In this document: piece after piece, positions 27,366 to 38,729 of the stretch
How the letters are laid out: the number at the start of each line of letters is the position of its first letter
Numbering within the stretch: the stretch's first letter is position 1
Source of the DNA: an uncultured Eubacteriales bacterium
GTDB taxonomy: Bacteria; Bacillota; Clostridia; Christensenellales; Aristaeellaceae
Length of the DNA: 64,000 nt
NCBI GenBank assembly: GCA_902765395.1
Contig: CACWZP010000002.1
Coordinates: 1 to 64,000, forward strand
Direction: 5' to 3'
Notes under the pieces: model-generated
Database searches by the model: none
What the model was told of the DNA's origin: nothing
Seen by the model: the letters and a program-made list of their open reading frames with translations, nothing else
Position numbers and translations under genes: made by a program

Positions 27366-28488
27366 CAACAGCGCCACCACCCGGCCCTGTGAGGCGGCGG
27401 TGGCGGCGATGACGAAGTGCCTCACCGAGGACTGGTACAACCCCTCTTCCGTCTACAAGCCCTCGGTGGAGGTGTTCCGCCGGGTGCGCGAGGCGCGGGA
27501 ACTCATCCTGGCCACCGTCCACGGCGCGGGCTGCGACCTGTACTTCACCTCCGGCGGCACGGAGGCCAACAACCTGGCCGTGCTGGGCGCGGTTGAGCGC
27601 ATGCGGGGCAGGCAGGTCGTGGCGGTGAGCGCGGTGGAGCACCCGAGCGTGCTGGCAGCCTGCGAGCGGCTTTCCCAGCTGGGCCACGACGTGCGTTACA
27701 TCGGCGTCAGCCGGAATGGGGAGCTGGACTGGGACGCGCTGGAGAAGGCGCTCTCCGACGGCGCCAGCCTGGTGAGCGTCATGCAGGTGAACAACGAGAC
27801 CGGCTGGCTGCTGGGCGGCGAGAAGCTGCACGACTTCGTGAACGGCCGGGCGCTGATCCACGTGGACGGCGTGCAGGGCTACCTTCGGGTGCCCTTTGAC
27901 ATGAAGTGGGCGGACATGTACACCCTCTCCGGCCACAAGCTGCACGGGCCGAAGGGCATCGGCGCGCTGGTGGTGAAGAAGGGCGTGAAGCTCCAGCCCC
28001 AGCACGTGGGCGGCGGCCAGGAGGGCGCCATTCGCTCCGGCACCGAGAACACCCCGGGCATCATGGGCCTGGGCGCGGCGGTGCGGGAGATGGTGGACAT
28101 GGGCCCGGATATGCCGGAAAGGCTGATGGAAAAGAAGCTGCGGCTGATCGGGGCCATCCGCAAGGCGGTTCCCGAGATGACCGTCAATGGGGCGGACCCG
28201 GCGGTCTCCGCGCCGCACATCGTGAACATCGGCTTTCCCAACGTGCGCGGGGAAGTGATGCTCCACGCGCTGGAGGGCGACGGCGTGTTCGTGTCCACGG
28301 GCTCGGCCTGCTCGTCCAAGAAACTGAAGGTGTCGGCGGTGCTGACCGCCGCAGGTGTGCCTGCCCGGGAGGCGGAGTGGGCCGTGCGGTTCAGCCTGAG
28401 CCCCCACACCACCGAAGAGGAAATCGATTACGCCGCCGAGCGGGTCGGCATCCAGTACGACCTGCTGAAGCGGTTCCAAAGGAGATAG
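27346..28488 (+). CDS. Cysteine desulfurase (NifS/IscS family, ThiI partner)
   Basis: 380 residues. PLP enzyme that takes sulfur from L-cysteine as a persulfide. The PLP lysine is in SGHKLHGPKG and the active cysteine in STGSACSSKK; other marks are YLDNSATTRP, GTEANNLAV, HVDGVQ and RSGTENTPG. Placed 8 nt before thiI, as with the dedicated NifZ-ThiI pair of B. subtilis, so its main acceptor is probably ThiI for s4U8 in tRNA. No iscU or Rrf2 regulator is adjacent, arguing against a general Fe-S role. The ATG overlaps the preceding gene by 20 nt. Confidence 0.92.
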   Translation: MVRAYLDNSATTRPCEAAVAAMTKCLTEDWYNPSSVYKPSVEVFRRVREARELILATVHGAGCDLYFTSGGTEANNLAVLGAVERMRGRQVVAVSAVEHPSVLAACERLSQLGHDVRYIGVSRNGELDWDALEKALSDGASLVSVMQVNNETGWLLGGEKLHDFVNGRALIHVDGVQGYLRVPFDMKWADMYTLSGHKLHGPKGIGALVVKKGVKLQPQHVGGGQEGAIRSGTENTPGIMGLGAAVREMVDMGPDMPERLMEKKLRLIGAIRKAVPEMTVNGADPAVSAPHIVNIGFPNVRGEVMLHALEGDGVFVSTGSACSSKKLKVSAVLTAAGVPAREAEWAVRFSLSPHTTEEEIDYAAERVGIQYDLLKRFQRR

Positions 28489-28496
28489 ACAAAGGC

Positions 28497-29645
28497 ATGC
28501 GGGATGTATTGCTCGTCCGCTATGGCGAGGTATTCCTGAAGGGCGCGAACCGCCCTCACTTTCTGAAAGTTCTGACCGACAACATCAAGCGGGCCGTGAA
28601 GCCCCTGGGCGGCCACGTGTGGCTGTCCGATTCCCGGGTCTACGTGTCCGATTTTGACGACCTCAACGCCACCATCGACCGGGTCAGCAAGGTGTTCGGC
28701 GTGTACTCCGTCAGCCCCGCGGTGGAGATGGAGAAGGACATCAATGTGATCGCCGCCGAGGCGGTGAAGATGATGGCCGGCTATTCCGGCACCTTCAAGG
28801 TGCAGGGCAAGCGCAGCGACAAGAAGTTCCCCATGAACAGCATGGAGATCGCCGCGGAGATCGGCCACCAGGTGCTGGAGGCCAATCCCAACCTGACCGT
28901 GGACGTGCACAAGCCCCAGCACAGGCTGATGGTGGAGATCCGCGACAACGCCTATATCTGTGTGCAGGAGATCATGGCCGTGGGCGGCATGCCCATGGGC
29001 ACCGGCGGCAAGGCGGCGCTGCTGCTGTCCGGCGGCATCGACAGCCCGGTGGCCGGCTACCAGCTGATGAAGCGGGGCGTGCGCATGTGCGCCATCCACT
29101 TCCAGAGCCCGCCCTACACCGGCGAGTTGGCCAAGGACAAGGTGATGCAGCTGGCGAAGAAGCTGGCCTGGTACTCCGGCGGCATGCGGGTGTACCTGGT
29201 GCCCTTCACCAAGTGCCAGCTGGAGATCCATGAAAAGTGCCCGGAGGAGCTGGGCACGCTGATCACCCGGCGCTTCATGATGCGCATTGCCCAGCGGATC
29301 GCCAAGGACTTCGGCGCGCTGGCGCTGATCACCGGCGAGAGCCTGGGCCAGGTGGCCTCCCAGACCATGGAGGCGCTTTGCTGCACCGACGCCGTGGTTG
29401 ACATGCCCGTGTTCCGGCCGCTGATCGGCCTGGACAAGACCGAGATCATGGAGATCGCGGGCAGGATCGACACCTACGAGACCTCCATACTGCCCTACGA
29501 GGACTGCTGCACCGTGTTCACCCCGCGCCACCCCGTCACCAAGCCCAAGCTGGAGACCATGCCCAAGGTGGAGAGCAAGCTGGACGTGGACGCCCTGGTG
29601 GAGGAGGCCGTGGCGGGCACGGAGATGGTGATCGTCGAACCTTGA
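28497..29645 (+). CDS. thiI: tRNA 4-thiouridine synthase ThiI (rhodanese-less form)
   Basis: 382 residues from ATG 28497, AAAGGAG 12 nt upstream. N-terminal NFLD and THUMP domains (1-165), then a PP-loop ATPase with SGGIDSPVAGY (~178-188). The catalytic cysteine region ILPYEDCCTVFTPRHPVTKPK lies at ~325-345. There is no C-terminal rhodanese domain, as in B. subtilis. Activates U8 of tRNA with ATP and accepts persulfide sulfur from the adjacent desulfurase. A family E repeat begins at its stop codon. Confidence 0.95.
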   Translation: MRDVLLVRYGEVFLKGANRPHFLKVLTDNIKRAVKPLGGHVWLSDSRVYVSDFDDLNATIDRVSKVFGVYSVSPAVEMEKDINVIAAEAVKMMAGYSGTFKVQGKRSDKKFPMNSMEIAAEIGHQVLEANPNLTVDVHKPQHRLMVEIRDNAYICVQEIMAVGGMPMGTGGKAALLLSGGIDSPVAGYQLMKRGVRMCAIHFQSPPYTGELAKDKVMQLAKKLAWYSGGMRVYLVPFTKCQLEIHEKCPEELGTLITRRFMMRIAQRIAKDFGALALITGESLGQVASQTMEALCCTDAVVDMPVFRPLIGLDKTEIMEIAGRIDTYETSILPYEDCCTVFTPRHPVTKPKLETMPKVESKLDVDALVEEAVAGTEMVIVEP

Positions 29646-29745
29646 ATGAAGAATTGGGAATGAGGAATCAGGAATGGAGAATGGGGCTCACGCGCTGCTC
29701 CTTCGCCATTCATTCCTCATTCCTCACTCCTCATTCCTCATTTGA
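29646..29745. repeat. Inverted repeat of GAGGAATCAGGAATG type, family E copy 1
   Basis: A degenerate GGAATGAGGAATCAGGAATG left arm faces a CATTCCTCATTCCTCACTCC right arm around GGGGCTCACGCGC. It fills the thiI-to-helicase gap. A second copy is at 37580-37653. Confidence 0.8.
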
Positions 29746-29748
29746 TTT

Positions 29749-32013
<2,265 letters not shown>

Positions 32014-32025
32014 GGAGGTCCGTCC

Positions 32026-33393
32026 ATGAGAAGAGTGAGAATCGTCGCGCTGCTGCTGGCTGTGGCGCTCATGCTTTGCGCCTGCCAGAGCAAGGAGGAA
32101 ACTGCCTATCGCGCCGCGAAGAAGAAGCTGGAGAAGGCGCAGAACCTGTGGGGTTCCACCGGGGACGAGGAGCGGGACGCTACCTGGCAGGAGGCCCTGG
32201 AGGCGCTGGAGGCGGTAGGCGACTACGAGGACGCTCCCGCGCTGGCGGACGAGGCGCGGGATTACTTCTACGACAGCGCGCTGTGGTGGTTCTGGGAGAT
32301 CGGCGACCACGAAGACGCACTGGACCGGGTCCGGGCGTATCTGGACGCGATTCCCGGCTACAGGGACACTGCGGACTGGGCAGTGCTGGAGGCGGCGCTG
32401 CGCCTGGCGATGGACGGCAAGGTCGAGGAAGGCGCAGAGCTTGCGCGCACCCTGCCGGAGGGCTTCGAGGACAATCTGTTCAGAAACACCATCCTGTTGG
32501 CGGACGACTGCCGCCTGGAGCGCTGGCTGGATGCGCTGGACAAGGCGCAGCCGCTCTATCAGCAGACGCTTCCGGACGGCAAAGGCAACAGCTATTCTGA
32601 AAGAAGGAGCTGCCAGCAAACCATCCTGTGGCGCAGCGACCTTGAAATCGTTTACAGTCCTTCCACCTCCTACAAAAGGAACCTTGAAGAAATATTCGAG
32701 GCTATCCTCCTGCGCTACTATGGACAGCAGACCGACCTTGGCAACGACATCACCGCGCTCGAGGCCTGGCCCTGCGAGACGCCGAATGACAACGGCTTCG
32801 CAAAGAGCGCCTTTGGCACCGTCAATATCGACGACCTCTATTGGGACCGCGCCCACCGCATGGAGGAGAGCATGGAACAGTACGGCGTGACCGAGGAATA
32901 CGCGACGATCGGCGATGTCACGACGAGAAGCGTAGCGCGATTCAAGAACACACTCAACGGCGTCGTTATCGACGGTTTTGAGGACGAGGTTGAAGTCTTG
33001 AATGACAGAATACCGACGCCGCCGACGGAGATTACCGGCAGCGGGATATGCTTCCTGGAGACGGGCAATAGCTATGACGGGGTGAAGGTGGACGTGAACG
33101 ATCTTCGCTACCGCATCGCCCCCTTCTGCCTGGCCGATTCCGTGGAGAGCGCGCGATACATCTGCCGCATCTACCATGACAAAACCCGGACCCATTTCGT
33201 CAGATCGTCCACGGGTGGAGAAGGCGGCCTCTACGACGACAATGCGAGCGTGCAGCTGATCGACCTGAAGACAGGGGTGACCCTGACCGCGTGTGAATAC
33301 CACGAGAGCCAGGCCGATCATACGAGCAACCGCGACGAAACTCTGAACAGGGATCTGCTGCCCGCGCTGCGGGAGATCGTTACGGTCTACTGA
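32026..33393 (+). CDS. Lipoprotein of unknown function with TPR-like helices
   Basis: 455 residues. Type II signal with lipobox LCAC (lipidated C20). Residues 25-190 are helical and repetitive (A/E/L-rich, 'GDYEDAPALADEARDYFYD', 'IPGYRDTADWAVLEAAL') and resemble tetratricopeptide-like units. The second half (200-455) is mixed alpha/beta with no match I recognise. Likely anchored outside the membrane. GGAGG precedes the ATG 12 nt after the helicase stop, so it may be cotranscribed with it; the link is not obvious. Confidence 0.8.
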   Translation: MRRVRIVALLLAVALMLCACQSKEETAYRAAKKKLEKAQNLWGSTGDEERDATWQEALEALEAVGDYEDAPALADEARDYFYDSALWWFWEIGDHEDALDRVRAYLDAIPGYRDTADWAVLEAALRLAMDGKVEEGAELARTLPEGFEDNLFRNTILLADDCRLERWLDALDKAQPLYQQTLPDGKGNSYSERRSCQQTILWRSDLEIVYSPSTSYKRNLEEIFEAILLRYYGQQTDLGNDITALEAWPCETPNDNGFAKSAFGTVNIDDLYWDRAHRMEESMEQYGVTEEYATIGDVTTRSVARFKNTLNGVVIDGFEDEVEVLNDRIPTPPTEITGSGICFLETGNSYDGVKVDVNDLRYRIAPFCLADSVESARYICRIYHDKTRTHFVRSSTGGEGGLYDDNASVQLIDLKTGVTLTACEYHESQADHTSNRDETLNRDLLPALREIVTVY

Positions 33394-33451
33394 CGTTTCA
33401 AAGGGCCCGTGGCGGGCCATCCTATAGACAAAATGAAAAGGAGAATGAACA

Positions 33452-33772
33452 ATGGCAGAGGTCAAGGTATACACTTCCGAGGACATGAAGTTTGAGAACC
33501 TGTCGAAGAACCACCTGACGCTGGTGGATTTCTGGGCCAGCTGGTGCGGCCCGTGCCGCATGATCACCCCCATCGTGGAGGAGCTGGCGAACGAGACTGA
33601 GGGCGTCACCTTCGCCAAGGTGAACGTGGACGAGAACGCCGACGTGGCCATCGGCCTGGGCATCCAGGCCATCCCCACGCTGTTCCTGTTCAAGGACGGC
33701 AAGGCCGTGGACAGGACGGTGGGCGTGCAGACCAAGGAGGCCCTCAAGGCCATGATCGAGCGGAACCGGTAA
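33452..33772 (+). CDS. trxA: Thioredoxin
   Basis: 106 residues. WCGPC at 31-35, cis-proline in AIPTLFLF, and DFWASWCGPCRM: a canonical thioredoxin. Cytosolic dithiol-disulfide reductant. AAAAGGAG lies 8 nt before the ATG. No thioredoxin reductase in the window. It sits 58 nt past the lipoprotein gene. Confidence 0.95.
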   Translation: MAEVKVYTSEDMKFENLSKNHLTLVDFWASWCGPCRMITPIVEELANETEGVTFAKVNVDENADVAIGLGIQAIPTLFLFKDGKAVDRTVGVQTKEALKAMIERNR

Positions 33773-33873
33773 AACGGTTCATGTGAAGGGGGCGGCGAAG
33801 ACCGTCCCTTGCTTTTTACGCACAATTTCCTATAAAGACACGGCTAAGGCTGTGATTTTAACGGAAATTGTGC

Positions 33874-33879
33874 TATACT
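33874..33879 (+). promoter_or_regulatory. Possible -10 element for rnjA
   Basis: TATACT in an AT-rich stretch of the 225-nt trxA-rnjA gap; -35 at 17 nt is TGTGAT, which is poor. The gap shows no other clear feature. Confidence 0.35.
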
Positions 33880-33997
33880 TATTTTGGTATGCTGTGGCGT
33901 GGTATCGCATACTGAAAGATGAATCATCGCGTCGGCGGAGCTGCCGCGGCGTGAAATATATGGAAATCCCCATCAAATCAATAAAGGAGGCAATGGT

Positions 33998-35671
33998 TTG
34001 TCCAGGAAAAACAAAGAACCGAAACTGAAAATCATACCGCTGGGCGGCCTGGGCGAGATCGGCAAGAACCTGACGGTGCTGGAATACCAGAACGACATCA
34101 TCGTCATCGACCTGGGCAGCATCTTCCCCCGGGAGGATATGCCCGGCGTGGACCTGGTGATCCCGGACACCAGCTATCTGGAACACAACAAGGACAAGAT
34201 CCGCGGCTATTTCATCACCCACGGCCACGAGGACCATATCGGCGCGGTGCCCTATGTGCTGCGCAACCTGCCCGCGCCCGTGTACGGCACGAAGCTGACG
34301 CTGGCGCTGTGCGAGCACAAGCTGAAGGAGCACCGGCTGATGAACGTGGCTCCGCTGAACGTGGTCACCGAGGGCGACGTGATCCAGGCGGGCTGCTTCT
34401 CGGTGGAGTTCATCCACGTGAACCACTCCATCGCCGGCGCCTGCGCCCTGGCCATCCACACGCCCGTGGGCCTGATCGTGCACACCGGCGACTTCAAGGT
34501 GGACTACACGCCCCTGGACGGCGCGCCCATCAACCTGGGCAGGCTCGCCGAGCTGGGCCAGGAGGGCGTGCTGCTGCTGATGGCGGACTCCACCAACGCC
34601 GAGCGCCAGGGCTACACCATGTCGGAAAAGAAGGTGGCCGCCACCTTCAACGACCAGTTCCAGAAGGCCCAGGGCCGGGTCATCATCGCCATGTTCGCCA
34701 GCAATGTGCACCGCATCCAGGCGGTGGTGGACTCCTGCGTCCGCTTCCACCGCAAGGTGTGCCTGATGGGCCGCAGCATGGTGAACGTGGCCAAGGTGGC
34801 CATGCAGCTGGGCTATCTGAAGATCCCCGAGGGCACGCTGATCACCGCCGAGGAGATCGACCGCTACCCCGACGAGCAGATCGCCGTGGTGACCACCGGC
34901 AGTCAGGGCGAGCCCATGAGCGGCCTTTCCCGCATGGCCTTCGCCGAGCACCGGAAGCTGGAGATCCGCGAGGGCGACATGGTCATCATCTCGGCCACGC
35001 CCATCCCCGGCAACGAGAAGAGCGTCTCCCGGGTCATCAACCAGCTGATCCGCATCGGCGCGAACGTGATCTACGACTCCCTGGCCGAGGTGCACGTGTC
35101 CGGCCACGCCCGGCAGGAGGAGCTGAAGCTGATGCATTCGCTGATCAAGCCGAAGTTCTTCGTGCCCGTGCACGGCGAGTATCGCCACCTGTACCACCAC
35201 GCCAACCTGGCCAAGTCGCTGGGCATGAGCGACGACAACGTGCTGATGGTGGAGATCGGAGACGTGATCGAGCTGGACAGGGATTCCATCGACGTGACCG
35301 GCGTGGTGCCCAGCGGCAGCGTGCTGATCGACGGCCTGGGCATCGGCGACGTGGGCGCGGTGGTGCTGCGCGACCGCAAGCACCTGTCCGAGGACGGCCT
35401 GCTGATCGTCGTCATGGGCCTGGACCACGAGCTGGGCACGGTGGTGTCCGGCCCGGACATCATCAGCCGCGGCTTCGTGTATGTGCGCGAGAGCGACGAG
35501 CTGGTGGAGGGCGCGCGGCTGGCCGCGACCCGGGCCATCGATGCCTTCGGCCCCATCGATTCCAGCGAGTGGAACCGGCTGAAGAACGACGTGCGCGAGT
35601 CCGTGCAGCGCTATATCTATGACACCATCAAGCGGAATCCGATGATATTGCCGATCATTGTGGAGATTTAG
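33998..35671 (+). CDS. rnjA: Ribonuclease J
   Basis: 557 residues from TTG 33998, with AAAGGAGG 7 nt upstream; the ATG at 33993 is out of frame. Metallo-beta-lactamase motif HGHEDH (75-80), beta-CASP region (HRIQAVVDSC...; TTGSQGEPMSGLSRMA), and HVSGHARQEELKLM near 365-380. Endo- and 5'-3' exoribonuclease central to mRNA decay and rRNA maturation in Bacillota lacking RNase E. A rho-independent hairpin follows. Confidence 0.95.
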   Translation: MSRKNKEPKLKIIPLGGLGEIGKNLTVLEYQNDIIVIDLGSIFPREDMPGVDLVIPDTSYLEHNKDKIRGYFITHGHEDHIGAVPYVLRNLPAPVYGTKLTLALCEHKLKEHRLMNVAPLNVVTEGDVIQAGCFSVEFIHVNHSIAGACALAIHTPVGLIVHTGDFKVDYTPLDGAPINLGRLAELGQEGVLLLMADSTNAERQGYTMSEKKVAATFNDQFQKAQGRVIIAMFASNVHRIQAVVDSCVRFHRKVCLMGRSMVNVAKVAMQLGYLKIPEGTLITAEEIDRYPDEQIAVVTTGSQGEPMSGLSRMAFAEHRKLEIREGDMVIISATPIPGNEKSVSRVINQLIRIGANVIYDSLAEVHVSGHARQEELKLMHSLIKPKFFVPVHGEYRHLYHHANLAKSLGMSDDNVLMVEIGDVIELDRDSIDVTGVVPSGSVLIDGLGIGDVGAVVLRDRKHLSEDGLLIVVMGLDHELGTVVSGPDIISRGFVYVRESDELVEGARLAATRAIDAFGPIDSSEWNRLKNDVRESVQRYIYDTIKRNPMILPIIVEI

Positions 35672-35686
35672 GGCATCGAGCGCCCG

Positions 35687-35711
35687 GAAAACAGTCCGGC
35701 GGACTGTTTTC
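35687..35711 (+). terminator. Terminator after rnjA
   Basis: 11-bp perfect stem GAAAACAGTCC/GGACTGTTTTC with GGC loop; the 3' arm provides U4. Confidence 0.7.
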
Positions 35712-35738
35712 AGCGAGATGGGGCCGGTTAGGCCCAAA

Positions 35739-35798
35739 GGGAGCGGGGAGCAGGAACAGCGGCTGCCGCGCTTCTGCAGGGGCGGCGTTGCGCCGCCC
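35739..35798. repeat. Composite interspersed repeat, family C copy 2
   Basis: GGGAGCGGGGAGCAGGAACA, GCGGCTGCCGCG, then the GCAGGGGCGGCGTTGCGCCG palindrome. Same order as at 22825 and 42653. Confidence 0.8.
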
Positions 35799-35853
35799 GC
35801 CCGTCCCCGCAACCGGATGATATGAACCTGCGTCAAAGTATACAGGAGGAAAC

Positions 35854-36204
35854 ATGAACCCATATGACCAGGCCCACGCGCTGGCGCGGGCGCTGAAGGA
35901 GAGCGAGGAGTACCGGGAGTACATGCGCCTGAAGGAGACCGCCTATGACGACGGCACCAACAAGGCGCTGCTGGACGAGTACAAGCGCCTGCAGTTCCGC
36001 ATGCAGGCCAAGCTGGCCGCGGGCGAGAGCATGCCCGCGGAGGATATGCAGCGCCTGCAGCAGATCGGCGCGCTGCTGCAATTCAACCCGGACGTGAGCG
36101 CGTTTTTGATGGCGGAATTCCGCTTCCAGCGCATGCTCTCCGACATCTTCAAGATCCTGGCCGACGTGGCCGGGGTGGATCTGGATATGCTGGCGCAGCA
36201 GTAG
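35854..36204 (+). CDS. YlbF/YmcA family protein
   Basis: 116 residues, all helical. NPYDQAHALARALKESEEYREYMRLKET and the C-terminal VSAFLMAEFRFQRMLSDIFKILADV match the YlbF family (DUF964). In B. subtilis YlbF, YmcA and YaaT form an iron-sulfur complex that directs RNase Y to transcripts and affects sporulation and competence. Its position after RNase J fits an RNA-decay context. GGAGGAAAC precedes the ATG. Confidence 0.88.
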   Translation: MNPYDQAHALARALKESEEYREYMRLKETAYDDGTNKALLDEYKRLQFRMQAKLAAGESMPAEDMQRLQQIGALLQFNPDVSAFLMAEFRFQRMLSDIFKILADVAGVDLDMLAQQ

Positions 36205-36273
36205 GGAAGCGCCCCATGCCTTCCCCTCGGGGCAAGGTCCTTGGAGCATGGTTGATCTGATTTGGAGGACTCA

Positions 36274-37581
36274 ATGGCAAAGAAACGCAAGAGGCGCGCG
36301 ACGCGCCGCCCAGCGATACAATCGGAAAAGTACAGCATCCGCGCCCTGCACGAGGACAGGGAATACGGGCTCTATTGGTATGCCTGGCTGTGGAAGCTGC
36401 TGCGGCCGGTGCTGATCTTCCTGTGCAGCGTGCTGATGGTGATCGGCATGGTGTCCGTGGGCTACGACCGCATCTACGGCGCGTTCTTCGCCCCGGTGAC
36501 CCGGGACAGCGTCGAGGTGGTGGATTTCCAGATCGACAGCGGCGAGACCGTCACCCAGATCGGCCAGCGCCTGGAGGACGCAAAGCTGTTGCGGGACCGG
36601 CGCGTGTTCAAGTACATGGTGCAGTTCAGGGGCCTGACCAACGCCCTCAGCTACGGCGTGTTCCGGCTGTCGCCCTCCATGAACGTGGACGAGATCATCA
36701 CGGAGCTGACCTCCGGCAGCCAGACCAACGAGCGGGTGATTACCATCGTGCCCGGCTGGACCTGCGAGGACATCGCCAATTACCTGGTGGAGATCGGCGC
36801 GCTGGAGGACACGAAGGAATTCCTGTCGCTGTGCAACAACGTGGACCTGTTCGTGGGCAGCAGCTATGCCCTGCGGGACGCCCAGAACGCGGGCACCCTG
36901 GCGGGCCGCAAGTATGCCCTGGAGGGCTACCTGGCCCCGGACACCTATCGTGTGTTCACCACCGCCACGCCGGAGAGCATCATCCGCACGCTGCTGAACC
37001 AGCACAACAAGGTGATCGACAGCGTGTACTACGCCAACCACACCGAGTACTACACCGACGAGGAGGGCGTTTACCACGAGGTGGCCACCTATGACAGCGG
37101 CCTCTCCATGGACCAGATCGTCACGCTGGCCTCGATGATCGAGAAGGAGGCCGCCACCCGGGAGGACTACGCCCGCGTGTCCGCGGTGTTCCACAACCGC
37201 CTGCGCCAGGGGATCAAGCTGGAGAGCGACCCCACCGCCACCTACCTGCTGGGCGAGAACAAGCTGGCCCTCACCGAGAAGGAGACCGGTGCCATCAACA
37301 ACTACAACACCTACTACCTGCCCGGCCTGCCCATCGGCCCCATCTGCAACCCTTCCGTGGCGGCGCTGGAGGCGGCCCTGGCCCCGGACATGGACTTCAT
37401 CGACCAGAACTACCTCTACTTCTGCGCCACCGAGCCCGGCTCCGGCAAGCTGGTGTTCTCCATCGACAAGGCCGAGCACGACGCCAACGTGGCCATGTAC
37501 CGCCCGCTGTGGGAGGAGTACGACCGACGCCAGGCGCTGGAAAAGGCCGCCGAGGCCCAGAAGCCCGGAGATGGAAATTAG
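36274..37581 (+). CDS. mltG: Endolytic murein transglycosylase MltG
   Basis: 435 residues from ATG 36274 with GGAGG 5 nt upstream. Basic cytosolic tail (KKRKRRATRR), one helix near 45-65, then YceG fold: LEGYLAPDTYRV and LASMIEKEA with catalytic E290, PTATYLL, LPIGPICNPS. Cleaves nascent glycan strands at the outer membrane face and sets strand length in concert with PBPs. An insertion (VIDSVYYANHTEYYTDEEGVYHE) is longer than in E. coli. The stop TAG is the first triplet of a family E repeat. Confidence 0.93.
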   Translation: MAKKRKRRATRRPAIQSEKYSIRALHEDREYGLYWYAWLWKLLRPVLIFLCSVLMVIGMVSVGYDRIYGAFFAPVTRDSVEVVDFQIDSGETVTQIGQRLEDAKLLRDRRVFKYMVQFRGLTNALSYGVFRLSPSMNVDEIITELTSGSQTNERVITIVPGWTCEDIANYLVEIGALEDTKEFLSLCNNVDLFVGSSYALRDAQNAGTLAGRKYALEGYLAPDTYRVFTTATPESIIRTLLNQHNKVIDSVYYANHTEYYTDEEGVYHEVATYDSGLSMDQIVTLASMIEKEAATREDYARVSAVFHNRLRQGIKLESDPTATYLLGENKLALTEKETGAINNYNTYYLPGLPIGPICNPSVAALEAALAPDMDFIDQNYLYFCATEPGSGKLVFSIDKAEHDANVAMYRPLWEEYDRRQALEKAAEAQKPGDGN

Positions 37582-37653
37582 GAATCAGGAATCAGGAATG
37601 AGGAATTGATAGTGTGGGGGCACTCTCCATTCCTCATTTCTGATTCCTCATTG
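37580..37653. repeat. Inverted repeat of GAGGAATCAGGAATG type, family E copy 2
   Basis: GGAATCAGGAATCAGGAATG faces CATTCCTCATTTCTGATTCC. It starts at the mltG stop codon. Confidence 0.8.
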
Positions 37654-37664
37654 AATCCCGGGAC

Positions 37665-37690
37665 ACGTTTCGACCAAAACCGCATACCAT
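37665..37690 (+). promoter_or_regulatory. Candidate SigK/SigE-type promoter of sigK
   Basis: AC (37665-37666), 16 nt, CATACCAT (37683-37690), fitting the SigK form AC-N16-CATAnnnT. SigE would need ATA at -35, which is absent. Placed 36 nt before the ATG. Autoregulation is inferred. Confidence 0.45.
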
Positions 37691-37726
37691 TGTAGGGCAG
37701 ACTCCGTAGAAAGTGGGGGACGCCCT

Positions 37727-38440
37727 ATGTTTTTACCCGAAATGCTGCTGTGGCTGTCGGAAAACGGCTGGCTGATGCTGCTGCACCTGTCGGCCCGCGC
37801 CTCGTTCCCAAAGCCCCTGGAAAAGGAAGAGGAGGCGGCGCTGATCGAGAAGATGTTCGCCGGGGACAGCCGCGCCGCCGCCAGCCTCATCGAACACAAC
37901 CTGCGCCTGGTGGCCCACATCGCCCGGAAGTACGCCCAGGCCGGGGTGGACCAGGACGACCTGATCTCCATCGGTTCGCTGGGGCTTATCAAGGCGGTGC
38001 AGACCTTCCGGCCCGAGGCGGGGCGGCTGACGGCCTATGCCTCCCGCTGCATTGAGAACGAGATCCTGATGCACTTCCGCGCCGAGAAGAAGAACCGGGG
38101 CGTGGTGCTGCTGGGGGAGAGCCTGGGCCAGGACAAGGACGGGGACGACGTGTCCCTCAGCGACCTGCTGGGCACCGAGCCGGACCTGGTGAGCGAGGAG
38201 GCGGAGACGGCCATCGAATCTTCCCGGGCCGTCCGGCTGATGGAGCGTGTGCTCACCGAGAGGGAGAGGGAGGTGGTGCGCCTGCGCTGCGGCCTGGCGG
38301 ACGGCGAGCCCTGGCCCCAGCACCGGGTGGCCGCGCGGCTGGGCATCTCCCGAAGCTATGTCTCCCGCATCGAAAAGCGGGCGCTGGAGAAGCTGCGGGA
38401 GGCGATGGAGGGGAGGGGGCAGGGAGAGTGTAGGGTGTAG
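37727..38440 (+). CDS. sigK: Sporulation sigma factor SigK, uninterrupted
   Basis: 237 residues. SFPKPLEKEEEAALIEKMFAGD followed by ASLIEHNLRLVAHIARKYAQAGVDQDDLISIGSLGLIKAVQTF is the standard SigK region 1.2-2; region 4 carries LGISRSYVSRIEKRALEKL. Mother-cell late sporulation sigma. The gene is whole, so there is no skin element. A short hydrophobic N-terminus (MFLPEMLLWLSENGWLMLLHLS) resembles the pro-sequence. The C-terminal GRGQGECRV is encoded by a repeat that extends beyond the stop. A family E repeat ends upstream. Confidence 0.92.
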   Translation: MFLPEMLLWLSENGWLMLLHLSARASFPKPLEKEEEAALIEKMFAGDSRAAASLIEHNLRLVAHIARKYAQAGVDQDDLISIGSLGLIKAVQTFRPEAGRLTAYASRCIENEILMHFRAEKKNRGVVLLGESLGQDKDGDDVSLSDLLGTEPDLVSEEAETAIESSRAVRLMERVLTEREREVVRLRCGLADGEPWPQHRVAARLGISRSYVSRIEKRALEKLREAMEGRGQGECRV

Positions 38441-38665
38441 AGTGAAGAGCGGAGTTGAAACTGGCTGGGGCAACCGGATTGCCACAGCCTGCGGCTTCGC
38501 AATGACGCGGCACTGAGCAGAGCTTGCCTTTCTATGGGAATACAGCTCAGGCGAAGGGGCATGTCATTGCGAGGAGCGAAGCGACGTGGCAATCCGGTCC
38601 CCTTGAATCAAGACAAATCCGTCAGGATTTACACCGCAACTCTATACTCCACACCCGCTCCCGCC
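38413..38665. repeat. Nested inverted repeat between sigK and the dprA-like gene (family B core)
   Basis: Outer arms GGGTGTAGAGT.../...ACTCTATACTCCACACCC flank an inner inverted repeat at 38473-38598 (ACCGGATTGCCAC...TCGCAATGAC and GTCATTGCGA...GTGGCAATCCGGT). The inner ends resemble 19538-19618. It fills the 289-nt gap apart from the promoter at 38670 and overlaps the last codons of sigK. Confidence 0.75.
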
Positions 38666-38669
38666 AGCC

Positions 38670-38698
38670 TTGCAAAATACGGCCTGTCATGTTAAAAT
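38670..38698 (+). promoter_or_regulatory. Promoter of the dprA-like gene
   Basis: TTGCAA (38670-38675), 17-nt spacer, TAAAAT (38693-38698), 31 nt before ATG 38730. Confidence 0.65.
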
Positions 38699-38729
38699 AG
38701 ACGTATCATCAAAGCAGGGGGGCGCTGGC

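Noticed and set aside
33783-34028. An 81-codon frame between trxA and rnjA
   Set aside because: It crosses the likely promoter and the rnjA ribosome site and has no ribosome site or family likeness.
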